Program-made: the position numbers and the translations under genes
The notes under the pieces: generated by a model
Databases searched by the model: none
What the model was told of the DNA's origin: nothing
Seen by the model: the letters and a program-made list of their open reading frames with translations, nothing else
From: Bacteroidota bacterium
GTDB taxonomy: Bacteria > Bacteroidota > Bacteroidia > Chitinophagales > UBA2359
Assembly (NCBI GenBank): GCA_020631155.1
Contig: JAHDHV010000019.1
Coordinates: 1-32,645 of the forward strand
Direction of reading: 5' to 3'
DNA: 32,645 bases
Shown here: positions 14,835-22,686 of the stretch, piece by piece
Layout: every line of letters starts with the position of its first letter
How positions within the stretch are numbered: the first letter of the stretch is position 1

Positions 14835-14883
14835 AGATGGGAGACATGAGACGTGAGATTTGAGATGTCGGATATGGGATTTT
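14835..14883. repeat. Heptad-periodic tract after the DUF2461 gene
   Basis: AGATGGG, AGACATG, AGACGTG, AGATTTG, AGATGTC, GGATATG, GGATTTT: seven units in register, 8 nt past the stop. GTAAATCCACGAACT (14891-14905) follows, the inverse of the TTCGTGG-type motif, and then TTCCAATACTGTT (14944-14956). Confidence 0.7.
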
Positions 14884-15005
14884 ATAGTTTGTAAATCCAC
14901 GAACTAGGAATCTTCCAAATACAAGTCAATTGTTAGGCAACGATTCCAATACTGTTACGTTCTTAAAAATGACAATCACACATTTGATAAAAAAATAATA
15001 AGAAC

Positions 15006-15734
15006 ATGAACACACACACTGTTTTAACACTTGTATTGAGTTGTAGCCTACTATTTTTGTCTGCTTGCGGCGATTCCATCAATCGCATTACCCCCTCTGG
15101 CACCATTACAACTGAAGCAAAATCTTTCACTGATTTCGATGAACTGGCTCTATCAGGGGCTTTTCAAGCGTTCATTCATTTTTCTAGTACAGAGGAAAAA
15201 GTAGAAATTGAAGCCAATGAAAATGTTCACGAAGTTATTGAAGTGAAGAAAAACGGCAATGAATTAAGCATCGGTTTGAAAGGAAATAATAGTTTTAGTG
15301 GAACGGTGACTTTGAAGGCACATATCACTACTAATGAGTTGGTTAAATATGATTTATCTGGAGCATCTAAAGTGACTTTAATGGATGATTCATCGGCTAA
15401 TAGTATAGATATAGACTTATCAGGAGCGAGTAATTTTTCGGGTCATCTAACAAGTAATCAATTAGATATAGATTTAAGCGGTGCGTCAATAATGAACCTA
15501 TCAGGTACAACTAATCGCACAAATATGGATTTATCAGGGGCCAGTCAATTTAGGGATTATGACTTCACAACAGATGTTTTAGATGCTGATCTATCAGGGG
15601 CAAGCACCGCAAAAATCACCGTCAATAATGAGATAAACCTTGAAGCATCTGGCGCAAGTATGTTACAATATAAAGGAGACCCTGTTGTAAATTCGGAACT
15701 TTCAGGGGCATCAAGTATACAAAAAATGGATTAA
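15006..15734 (+). CDS. DUF2807 (GIN-domain) lipoprotein with DLSGAS repeats
   Basis: A 242-residue lipoprotein. The leader MNTHTVLTLVLSCSLLFLSAC gives lipobox LSAC (Cys21). The mature protein belongs to the DUF2807 family ('putative auto-transporter adhesin head'), whose structures are right-handed beta-solenoids. From about residue 116 to the end, eight turns share a DLSGAS-like core (DLSGASK, DLSGASN, DLSGASI, LSGTTN, DLSGASQ, DLSGAST, ASGASM, LSGASS), spaced about 16-22 residues apart. The first domain (FTDFDELALSGAFQAFIHF) is the usual opening of the family. Such proteins sit in the cell envelope and may bind polymers or metal, but their role is unproven. A terminator follows. Confidence 0.9.
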   Translation: MNTHTVLTLVLSCSLLFLSACGDSINRITPSGTITTEAKSFTDFDELALSGAFQAFIHFSSTEEKVEIEANENVHEVIEVKKNGNELSIGLKGNNSFSGTVTLKAHITTNELVKYDLSGASKVTLMDDSSANSIDIDLSGASNFSGHLTSNQLDIDLSGASIMNLSGTTNRTNMDLSGASQFRDYDFTTDVLDADLSGASTAKITVNNEINLEASGASMLQYKGDPVVNSELSGASSIQKMD

Positions 15735-15770
15735 ATGTTATATGGTTTATGTACTATTTTATTTTAAAAG

Positions 15771-15813
15771 AAGCATCTAGCTACTGTTGAAAAACAATAG
15801 TTAGATGCTTTTT
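15771..15813 (+). terminator. Terminator after the DUF2807 lipoprotein
   Basis: AAGCATCTAGCTACTG, a short A-rich loop, then CAATAGTTAGATGCTT and T residues. The stem is about 16 bp with one G-U pair and one mismatch. It separates the lipoprotein from the defence island. Confidence 0.8.
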
Positions 15814-15838
15814 AATTTACTGAAAAAAAGTATTGTCA

Positions 15839-15870
15839 TTTGTACGATTAAGTGATTTACACTATATTTG
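15839..15870 (+). promoter_or_regulatory. Promoter of the ATPase/TOPRIM pair
   Basis: TTTG at 15839-15842 and TATATTTG at 15863-15870, 20 nt apart, fit the Bacteroidota TTG / TAnnTTTG consensus. The box overlaps an in-frame ATG at 15868, which argues that translation starts at 15901 instead, 30 nt downstream. Confidence 0.6.
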
Positions 15871-15900
15871 TTGAAGTGTTATGTATTAAAAAATATAAGA

Positions 15901-17010
15901 ATGATAAAATATATCGAAATAAAAAACTTTAGATGCTTTAATAAAACAAAAGCCAAAGGATTTACAAAAATTAATTTAATTGGTGGAAAAAATAATTCAG
16001 GCAAAACAGCATTATTAGAAGCTTTATTATTGATGGGTGAACCTTCTCTCGAAAATATTATACATCTCTTGCGTTTTAGAAATATTGATTTAGATTTTGT
16101 ACAAGCATTACCCCAAAAAGGATGGGATTCTTTCTTTTTTTTAGAAGAAGATACTATTGATACAAGTTTATTTTTTGGAGCTACGGACAATAAAATACGA
16201 GAAACTATTTTAAAACGAACTAAGGATTACAATTATGACTTACTTATTGAAGACCTTGAAAGTACTACAAAAGATGAACATTTTATAAACCATATTACTG
16301 ATATTTTACCTGATGATGCTAAACTAACATCCATATTAAGTGTAAAGGCATCTGAACAAGATAAAGAAATTGTTGATCATGAATTAATAGCTAGTAAAAA
16401 AGGTATTGTAACTAAGCGAGAAAAGGCTGGATATAACTTCTTTAACACTCATTTCATCCCTACTGGCCTTAAATTGAAGAGTAGTGAATTAGCACAAAGA
16501 TATGATAAAGCTCAATTACAAGGGAATGACATATCTCTTTTAGAAGCTTTCAAAATTATTGACAATACTATTGAAGATATTGAAAGTTTTAATATTGGGC
16601 ACCATGCTTTGTATGTGAAGCGAAAAGGGCAAAAATTTATGCCACTCTCTTTATATGGTGATGCCATGAATAAAGTTGCCAATATTATTTTAAGTATCAT
16701 AGGAAATGAAAGCAATATCATTTTAATTGATGAAATTGAAAATGGAATTCATCACGAAAATCAAGAAACTTTTTGGAAAATGCTCTTTGACTTGGCTAAT
16801 AAATACAATGTTCAAGTATTTGCAACCTCTCATAGTGCCGAAATGATTGAAGCCTTCAAAAATGTAGTTCTTCAACACAATTTAGAAGCAGAAGGTACTT
16901 ATTTTGAGTTGCTTAGACATCCAAAAACAAATGAAATTATTATGCAAAAATTATCGGCTCCTGTTCTGGAAAATAAAATTAATCATAATAGACCAATGAG
17001 AGGAGAATAA
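15901..17010 (+). CDS. AAA (OLD/AriA-like) ATPase, predicted anti-phage effector subunit
   Basis: A 369-residue SMC/ABC-type ATPase of the AAA15/AAA21 group. The N-terminal MIKYIEIKNFRCF is the usual opening strand. Walker A is GGKNNSGKT (28-36), the signature-like SLYGDAMNK occurs at about 250-258, Walker B is ILIDEIENG (Asp277, Glu278), and the switch His is His311 in ATSHSAEMIEAF. The Walker B/His-loop arrangement matches OLD-family nucleases, but this chain stops before any TOPRIM domain. The TOPRIM protein is instead the next gene, 13 nt downstream. I chose ATG 15901 because the fold begins there and an earlier ATG at 15868 lies inside the promoter box. Function as a sensor ATPase in abortive infection is inferred from this arrangement. 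Confidence 0.88.
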   Translation: MIKYIEIKNFRCFNKTKAKGFTKINLIGGKNNSGKTALLEALLLMGEPSLENIIHLLRFRNIDLDFVQALPQKGWDSFFFLEEDTIDTSLFFGATDNKIRETILKRTKDYNYDLLIEDLESTTKDEHFINHITDILPDDAKLTSILSVKASEQDKEIVDHELIASKKGIVTKREKAGYNFFNTHFIPTGLKLKSSELAQRYDKAQLQGNDISLLEAFKIIDNTIEDIESFNIGHHALYVKRKGQKFMPLSLYGDAMNKVANIILSIIGNESNIILIDEIENGIHHENQETFWKMLFDLANKYNVQVFATSHSAEMIEAFKNVVLQHNLEAEGTYFELLRHPKTNEIIMQKLSAPVLENKINHNRPMRGE

Positions 17011-17023
17011 AAAGCATCCATTT

Positions 17024-17764
17024 ATGAATATTCTAATTGTAGAAAGCCAAAATGATCAGTATTTTATTGAAGCTTTAGCCCAAAAAGTTTCACAAGAAAA
17101 TAGGGTTTGCCGCATTGATGAGTTTAAACATAGTAGCCTTGATAGCCGAAAGCTGACTATTGAAATCGGAGCTGCACTGACAACAAGAGGAGTCCAAAAA
17201 GTGGGAATTATTCTTGATATAGACGCTAGTAATGAAACAGAAAGATTAACTTTAGTCAATGAGTGTATTTATAAAGCAATTGTAAACAATGGATTAGAAG
17301 CAGAAAATAGTCAAATACCCTCTATTACCACAATTAAACAGTTAACTCCTTTCCCTCTAAACAATGACATTACCATTCAAATTGCTTGCTATTTTACAAA
17401 TGTAGATGGACAGGGAGAATTAGAAACCATTTTGAAAGCAATTAAATCTAAGGAGTCTCCTTTTGCAGATTGTTTGTATCAAGGTTGGAAAACTTGCTTT
17501 GAAAGTAAGGGAAAAAGGCTTGTACAAAGAGGTCAACAAGGTGATATTACAGACAAAGAATTGCTTAAACTTTGGGTAGAGTTCTACAAACGCTTTGATA
17601 CTTTATCTAAAGGCAAACGCAATCACAAAACAACAGACTGGAAAGGCATTTGGACAGGAAAAACACAAAGAGATGAATTGGTGGAAGCAAGGGGAGAAAC
17701 CATATTTGACATTGATAACTCCATTTTAGATGATTTAAGAAGTTTTTTAATTTTATTTGACTAA
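17024..17764 (+). CDS. TOPRIM-fold (DUF3226-like) nuclease partner of the ATPase
   Basis: A 246-residue protein beginning MNILIVESQNDQYFIEAL, with Glu7 in the TOPRIM Glu position and Asp65-Ile-Asp67 (GIILDIDAS) as the DxD pair. This is the pattern of DUF3226/DUF4435-type TOPRIM proteins such as the nuclease half of PARIS. The C-terminal half (about 110-246) has FTNVDGQGELETIL and a basic stretch KGKRNHKTTDW. Pairing with an OLD-like ATPase 13 nt upstream suggests a two-component defence module: ATPase holds or senses, TOPRIM cuts RNA or DNA. Sequence shows the fold and residues. Target and trigger are unknown. Confidence 0.82.
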   Translation: MNILIVESQNDQYFIEALAQKVSQENRVCRIDEFKHSSLDSRKLTIEIGAALTTRGVQKVGIILDIDASNETERLTLVNECIYKAIVNNGLEAENSQIPSITTIKQLTPFPLNNDITIQIACYFTNVDGQGELETILKAIKSKESPFADCLYQGWKTCFESKGKRLVQRGQQGDITDKELLKLWVEFYKRFDTLSKGKRNHKTTDWKGIWTGKTQRDELVEARGETIFDIDNSILDDLRSFLILFD

Positions 17765-17828
17765 CAAAAAATCATGTTTAAATAGCTAAAAAATCAGGCA
17801 AAAACCTAAAAAAAAGCGTCAAATTCCC

Positions 17829-17836
17829 TATATTTG
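17829..17836 (+). promoter_or_regulatory. -7 box upstream of the GHKL ATPase
   Basis: TATATTTG, identical to the boxes before the ATPase gene (15863) and the methyltransferase gene (19623), 37 nt from the start codon. No clear TTG lies at the expected upstream distance. Confidence 0.45.
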
Positions 17837-17873
17837 GCCATACAGAATTCACTCAAAACCGCAAATAACCAAC

Positions 17874-18713
17874 ATGATTGCCTGTAAAATAAATGAACGT
17901 ATTCTAACCGACTTTCCGGGCTATCGCTCACTCCTAAACATTTATCACGAATATAGCCAATTCCAAGATGCCTGCGTGCGCTTGGACTTTGAAGATGTTC
18001 GTTTTTTTGAAGCCAACTTATGTGGCTTATTATTAGGAATTTTGCACAAACTCAAAGTAGAAAACGGTTTGGAATTTGATATTGACGAAACCCAACTCCC
18101 CGAAGAACTCAATGTTTTGATTCGCAATCATTTTGTAAACCAACTTACGGGCAGCAATCACCGCATTAAGGATGTTCGTAAAAGTACCATTCCTGCGCGC
18201 TCCTTTGCTACCGATGATGTTAGTGGCTTTGTAGATTATATTGAACATGCTTTTTTAGGACAGCGCGGCTTGAAAGATATGCCAAAACATGCCAAAGCTC
18301 GAATTCAAAACAATTATTTGGAGATATTTAGCAATGTAGATTTACACGCCAATACAGACTATCCAGTATTTGTATGTGGGCAATACTTTCCTAAAAATGG
18401 AACGGTGAAATTTAGTATGACTGACTTAGGGGAAGGCTTTTTGCCTAGAATTCAGGACTTTACCAATGGAAAAATCAATAATTCACACCACGCTATTCTC
18501 TGGGCATTGCGCGGCAACTCCACCAAACCCGATGCCAAAGGCGGTTCAGGATTGAGCAATACCTTTAAATACTGTGTTAACAATCAAGGTGATATGCATG
18601 TGATTACAGGAGACTGCTATTGGAAATATGAAAATGGGGAAGTTCAAGCTAAAAGAATTAAAACGCCCTTCTGTGGGGTGACCATTCACCTTATTTTTCA
18701 ACATGAGGTTTAG
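17874..18713 (+). CDS. GHKL-type ATPase with STAS-like N-terminal region
   Basis: A 279-residue soluble protein. Residues about 20-70 (VRLDFEDVRFFEANLCGLLLGILHKL) resemble a STAS domain strand-helix unit. The second half is a HATPase fold. The N-box is EIFSNVDLHA (Glu150, Asn154, His158), the G1 box DLGEGF (184-189), and the G2 loop KGGSGLSNT (222-230). There is no H-box, so it is not an ordinary sensor kinase. ATPases of this type are often paired with STAS-like DUF4325 proteins; no separate partner is seen here, and the function is unknown. Its stop codon TAG is formed at the junction with a repeat (18712 on), so the last residues may reflect that insertion. Confidence 0.8.
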   Translation: MIACKINERILTDFPGYRSLLNIYHEYSQFQDACVRLDFEDVRFFEANLCGLLLGILHKLKVENGLEFDIDETQLPEELNVLIRNHFVNQLTGSNHRIKDVRKSTIPARSFATDDVSGFVDYIEHAFLGQRGLKDMPKHAKARIQNNYLEIFSNVDLHANTDYPVFVCGQYFPKNGTVKFSMTDLGEGFLPRIQDFTNGKINNSHHAILWALRGNSTKPDAKGGSGLSNTFKYCVNNQGDMHVITGDCYWKYENGEVQAKRIKTPFCGVTIHLIFQHEV

Positions 18714-18758
18714 AGGTTGTCTTGATTTCATCCTTTGGCTTAAAAAATGTGTATTTTG
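18712..18758. mobile_element. Partial second copy of the foldback element (left arm)
   Basis: 47 bp matching 6488-6534 with four substitutions (AGAGGTTGTCTTGATTTCAT onward). Only the left arm survives. It ends 4 nt before the stop codon of the minus-strand DUF5131 gene. Its first base pairs supply the A and G of the preceding gene's TAG stop. It fills the space between two convergent genes. Confidence 0.75.
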
Positions 18759-18762
18759 TTTT

Positions 18763-19500
18763 TTATTGGAAAATTTCTACCTGTAGAGGTCGTTTAATAT
18801 TAGGCATTTCATCATAAGTCTGGCCATCTAATAATCTACCAGCTTTCTTTTTATTCGTTCCGCCCCATTGTTTGAAGAAAAAAGGTACCTCACTTTCTTG
18901 GCAAAGTTCCAAGATTTCGAGAACCCACAATTTTTGCATTGGTCTTGCTTTGCGTCCCGACTCGCCCCCTACAATTACCCAATTAATCCCTGATAAATCC
19001 ATACTAATCAGAGAACCCAATAAGGGCTCACAAGACAAAAACTTAACTGCCGCATCAGTCTGTCGCAAATTATCTATCCTTGACAAAACCTTTTCATCCT
19101 CCACAGATACCCCCATCCAAATATTTGGCGACCAATTCAAAACCTCATTCAATTCCTCCAATCGCTCCCCTCGTTTAGTGAGTACTTGAAAAATATGTTG
19201 TGGGTTGTCATTCATGACTTTAAATACCCGTTGAATATAAGAAACAGGCACTTCTTTGTGGAATAAATCACTCATAGAATTAACAAAAATAATTCTCGGT
19301 TTCTTCCATTTATAAGGCGTTTGTAAGGTTTCAGGGTGCAAGCGTAAAGCAAAGCCATCCGCATATTTAGCAACACCCATTGCTTTCAACCGCCTTGACA
19401 TTACCTCAGCATAGCAGTACTTACAACCCGCCGAAATCTTATTGCAACCCGTTGTCGGATTCCAAGTCATCTGTGTCCATTCTATTGTTGATTGTGCCAT
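18763..19500 (-). CDS. DUF5131 (phage Gp37/Gp68) family protein
   Basis: A 245-residue protein opening MAQSTIEWTQMTWNPTTGCN. Cys19, Cys26 and Cys29 (TGCNKISAGCKYCYAE) give a C-x6-C-x2-C cluster, as in radical-SAM-like iron-sulfur sites. VNSMSDLFH, QVLTKRGERL, IWMGVSVEDE and NWVIVGGESGRKARPM follow, all hallmarks of the Gp37/Gp68 family known from phages and mobile regions. Relatives are often linked to the three-Cys-motif partner protein TcmP, which is not seen here. Its reaction is not known to me. It is transcribed divergently from the methyltransferase gene and convergently with the GHKL ATPase. Confidence 0.9.
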   Translation of the reverse strand: MAQSTIEWTQMTWNPTTGCNKISAGCKYCYAEVMSRRLKAMGVAKYADGFALRLHPETLQTPYKWKKPRIIFVNSMSDLFHKEVPVSYIQRVFKVMNDNPQHIFQVLTKRGERLEELNEVLNWSPNIWMGVSVEDEKVLSRIDNLRQTDAAVKFLSCEPLLGSLISMDLSGINWVIVGGESGRKARPMQKLWVLEILELCQESEVPFFFKQWGGTNKKKAGRLLDGQTYDEMPNIKRPLQVEIFQ

Positions 19501-19622
19501 TTTGAATTGAACTTATTTTTCAAAACACTGGTTTTAATAGTAAAATACTAAAAAAAATCTATTTCGACTATTTTTTTTATTAAAAATCTTAATTTTTTTT
19601 TTTACAAAAGTGAAATATAGAC

Positions 19623-19630
19623 TATATTTG
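19623..19630 (+). promoter_or_regulatory. -7 box upstream of the methyltransferase operon
   Basis: TATATTTG in GACTATATTTGTCAA, 26 nt before the start. The context resembles ACTATATTTGTTG before the ATPase gene. The upstream region is a long T tract without an obvious TTG. Confidence 0.5.
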
Positions 19631-19656
19631 TCAATGAGTAAAATCAACTTTTAAAA

Positions 19657-22600
19657 ATGGATGCTTTTAAAAACATTTTTGAGGAACTTGAACTAAAAAA
19701 CACAAATGGACTATTTATTTTTTCTGAAAATAAATGGAAAGGAAAAGGACTGTTTCCTCAAAAAGTTGAATATGCACTGAAACAAATAAAACCATTTGCT
19801 TTTTTCGTTTTTAACAAAGAACCTTTATTATTGTTTTTTGAGGTTTCCAATAAAAAAAATGAGGATAAAATACATGAACAATGTTGGAATTTTAACAAAG
19901 CACCTATTATTTTTATTAATAATCGTTCTGGTTTGACTATCTATAATGGCTTTTCTTTTGATGAATCTATTAATAGATTAAAGGTTTTGCCAAATGCTAA
20001 TGAAATTAAAAAGTTTAATTATTGGAATATTGTAACAGGTAAATTATGGGAAGAATATCAATCAGTATTGAAAAAAGAAAATCGTGTAGATTATAAACTA
20101 CTAAAAAACATAGAAGCTACTAGAAATATTTTAATCAATGATAAACAATTAGATAAAAAAATTACGAATAAACTAATTGGGCGATTAATTTTTACTAGAT
20201 ATTTAATTGATAGACGAGTTGAAATAAGACAACCAAAGGAGTTCAAGCAAAAATTATCTAAAGAAACCTTACCTAATTTGATTTTAGACAAAAAATTACT
20301 TTATGATTTTTTTGAAATATTAAAAGGGGATTTTCATGGAGACTTATTTCCATTAGAAGAAAAAGGCAAAAAAGAAAAAAATTATGTTGATGAAAAAAAA
20401 CATTTACCTATTCTAGCTCATTTATTTAGAGGTCATCAAATATATAAGAAGCAATTATCGCTATTTAACATTTATGATTTTGATATTATTCCTGTGGAGC
20501 TTGTTAGTAATATTTATGAATATTTTATGGGGTCTAGTAAACAAAAAAATGATAAAGCTTTTTATACTCCCCCATTTTTAGTAGATTATATACTAAATCA
20601 AACAATTGTTCCTTATTTCAAAAATAATCAAACTACAAGCTGTCGAACTTTAGACCCTGCTTGTGGTTCAGGTATTTTTTTGGTAGAAACATTGCGTTTA
20701 ATTGTAGCAAATTTCAAAAAATACAATCCTGATATTGATCAATCTTCTGACGAATACAAAAATGCCATAACCCAACTACTAATTGACAATATTTTTGGCA
20801 TTGATAAAAATAAAGAAGCCATTGAAATAGCTGTTTTTTCGCTTTACATTACTTTGCTTGATTTTTTTGAAGAGCCTAAGAATATTAAAAGCTTTAAGTT
20901 TCCACCTTTATTTGAAACAAATTTTTTTGAGGCTGACTTTTTTGATGAGGGACATCAATTTAATACAATTTTAAAAGATAAAAGTCCACACTTCATATTG
21001 GGAAATCCTCCTTGGGGCGATATTAAAAATAGTCCTTATAAACAATACATTAAAAAACGCACTGAAAAAGAAGGTATAAAAGGAAATATATATAATGAAC
21101 AAATTGCACAAGCCTTTATGGTACGAGTATCTGATTTTTGTGCTACCTCAACAAAGTGTTCACTTATAGTTACAAGTAAAATCTTATATAACCATCGTGT
21201 AAATAAATTTCGTGCGTATTTTTTGGACAAATTTAAACTCAAAGAAGTTTTAGAAATTTCACCTGTTCGGAAGTTAATATTTGCAAAAGCTGTAGGTCCT
21301 GCTGCTATTTTAACCTATGAATTTGCTCATGGTAAAGATACAGATGATAATTTTATTGAACATATTGCTTTAAAGCCTAATCCTTTTTTCGCACTGTTTA
21401 GAAGTATTTTAATTGAAAAATACGATTATAAAGAAATAAAACAAAGCTACTTAAAAGAATATGATTGGATTTGGAAAGTATTGGTATATGGTAGTATTTT
21501 GGATTTTTATTTCTTGAGAAGGCTAAGAAATAGAAAGATTTATCCAAAACAATTAAAAGATGTACTTGATGAAGAAAATGCTGTTTTTGGTAAAGGAATA
21601 ACAATAGGAAACAGAAAAAACGATGCCTCTCATTTATTAGGAAAACACTATATTGAAGTAAATAAAACTAAGGATAGAAAAAAAAGTGATCTACAAAGAT
21701 ATTTCATTAATTATCGTACTAATAATTTTTTCAAAGAACCTAAGGTTGAAAGACCACGCAATCCAAAATTATTCGAGAAACCTATTCTATTAATTAAAGG
21801 TGGACTTAATACTAACTTTAGCACAGTTATTTCAATAGCTAATCAAGATGCTGTTTTTAAAAACTCCGTTTTTGCGATTAGAATTGAAAATATCAATTTG
21901 CTTAAAAATTTATTAGGAATATTTACATCTAAATTAGTAACTTATTTTGTATTTGAAACGGGTTCATACACAGGTATTGAAAGGGAACAACTATTGGGAG
22001 AGGAAATTTTTCCATTCCCTATAATTAGTTCCTCAAAGATCATAGAAATCACTCAAAACTTATTAAACCTCCATACTCAAAAATACAACAACATAAATGA
22101 TGCTCACTATGATCCTTTAATTGAAAAAGCTGAAAATAGTTTGAATGAATGTATTTATGAACTGTATCAGTTAACTGAAAGAGATAAGCATTTATTAGAC
22201 TATGCTTTTAATATTTCCATTCCTGTTTTTCGTCAAGGTTTCTCAACAGAGAAAAATTTTCCACCTTACAAATCTTTGAAAATCAGGAGTAAAGAGTTAA
22301 AACTATATACTCAAATTCTCTTAGATTATTATAGTAAACGAATTAAAGAACAAACAGGAAAGTTTTTACAAGCTACTATTTATCGTAACTCTGCTGTAGT
22401 TGCCATCAATTTTGAAATGCTTGATGAACAGCTATCAGACCCTATTATTTGGAAAAAAGAAGGACAGGAATATTTAGATTTTCTAGCAACAACCGCATTT
22501 CAAAAATTAAGTAGTCGTTTGTTTATCCAAAAAGATGTAAAAGGAATTAGACCAAATTCTTTTTATGTCTTAAAACCCAATCAGTACAAATTATGGCATC

Positions 22601-22686
22601 CGGCCATTGCTCATTTAGATATTTTAGAGCTAGATAACAAAATGATTAATTTACAAATCAAACACTACCAACAAGATGGCAGATAG
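19657..22686 (+). CDS. Adenine-specific DNA methyltransferase of a restriction system, N-terminal nuclease remnant
   Basis: A 1009-residue protein. Residues 1-100 have the outline of an HsdR-like nuclease fold, but the expected Glu-x-Lys is FFEVSNKK (61-68), so it is probably not catalytic. A helical region follows. The methyltransferase has motif X AFYTPPFLVDYIL (301-313), motif I LDPACGSGIFLVETL (332-346), the acidic GIDKNKEAIEIA (381-392) and motif IV GNPPWGD (449-455), as in N6-adenine enzymes. The C-terminal half (about 600-1000) would hold target recognition; it contains FVFETGSYTGIEREQLLGEE and a coiled TERDKHLLD stretch. The ending overlaps the next gene by 11 nt. Whether the N-terminal domain binds DNA or is a fossil cannot be settled here. 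Confidence 0.88.
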   Translation: MDAFKNIFEELELKNTNGLFIFSENKWKGKGLFPQKVEYALKQIKPFAFFVFNKEPLLLFFEVSNKKNEDKIHEQCWNFNKAPIIFINNRSGLTIYNGFSFDESINRLKVLPNANEIKKFNYWNIVTGKLWEEYQSVLKKENRVDYKLLKNIEATRNILINDKQLDKKITNKLIGRLIFTRYLIDRRVEIRQPKEFKQKLSKETLPNLILDKKLLYDFFEILKGDFHGDLFPLEEKGKKEKNYVDEKKHLPILAHLFRGHQIYKKQLSLFNIYDFDIIPVELVSNIYEYFMGSSKQKNDKAFYTPPFLVDYILNQTIVPYFKNNQTTSCRTLDPACGSGIFLVETLRLIVANFKKYNPDIDQSSDEYKNAITQLLIDNIFGIDKNKEAIEIAVFSLYITLLDFFEEPKNIKSFKFPPLFETNFFEADFFDEGHQFNTILKDKSPHFILGNPPWGDIKNSPYKQYIKKRTEKEGIKGNIYNEQIAQAFMVRVSDFCATSTKCSLIVTSKILYNHRVNKFRAYFLDKFKLKEVLEISPVRKLIFAKAVGPAAILTYEFAHGKDTDDNFIEHIALKPNPFFALFRSILIEKYDYKEIKQSYLKEYDWIWKVLVYGSILDFYFLRRLRNRKIYPKQLKDVLDEENAVFGKGITIGNRKNDASHLLGKHYIEVNKTKDRKKSDLQRYFINYRTNNFFKEPKVERPRNPKLFEKPILLIKGGLNTNFSTVISIANQDAVFKNSVFAIRIENINLLKNLLGIFTSKLVTYFVFETGSYTGIEREQLLGEEIFPFPIISSSKIIEITQNLLNLHTQKYNNINDAHYDPLIEKAENSLNECIYELYQLTERDKHLLDYAFNISIPVFRQGFSTEKNFPPYKSLKIRSKELKLYTQILLDYYSKRIKEQTGKFLQATIYRNSAVVAINFEMLDEQLSDPIIWKKEGQEYLDFLATTAFQKLSSRLFIQKDVKGIRPNSFYVLKPNQYKLWHPAIAHLDILELDNKMINLQIKHYQQDGR

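Noticed and set aside
15868-15900. Upstream ATG as the start of the AAA ATPase
   Set aside because: It overlaps the TATATTTG promoter box and adds residues not found before the opening strand of the fold.
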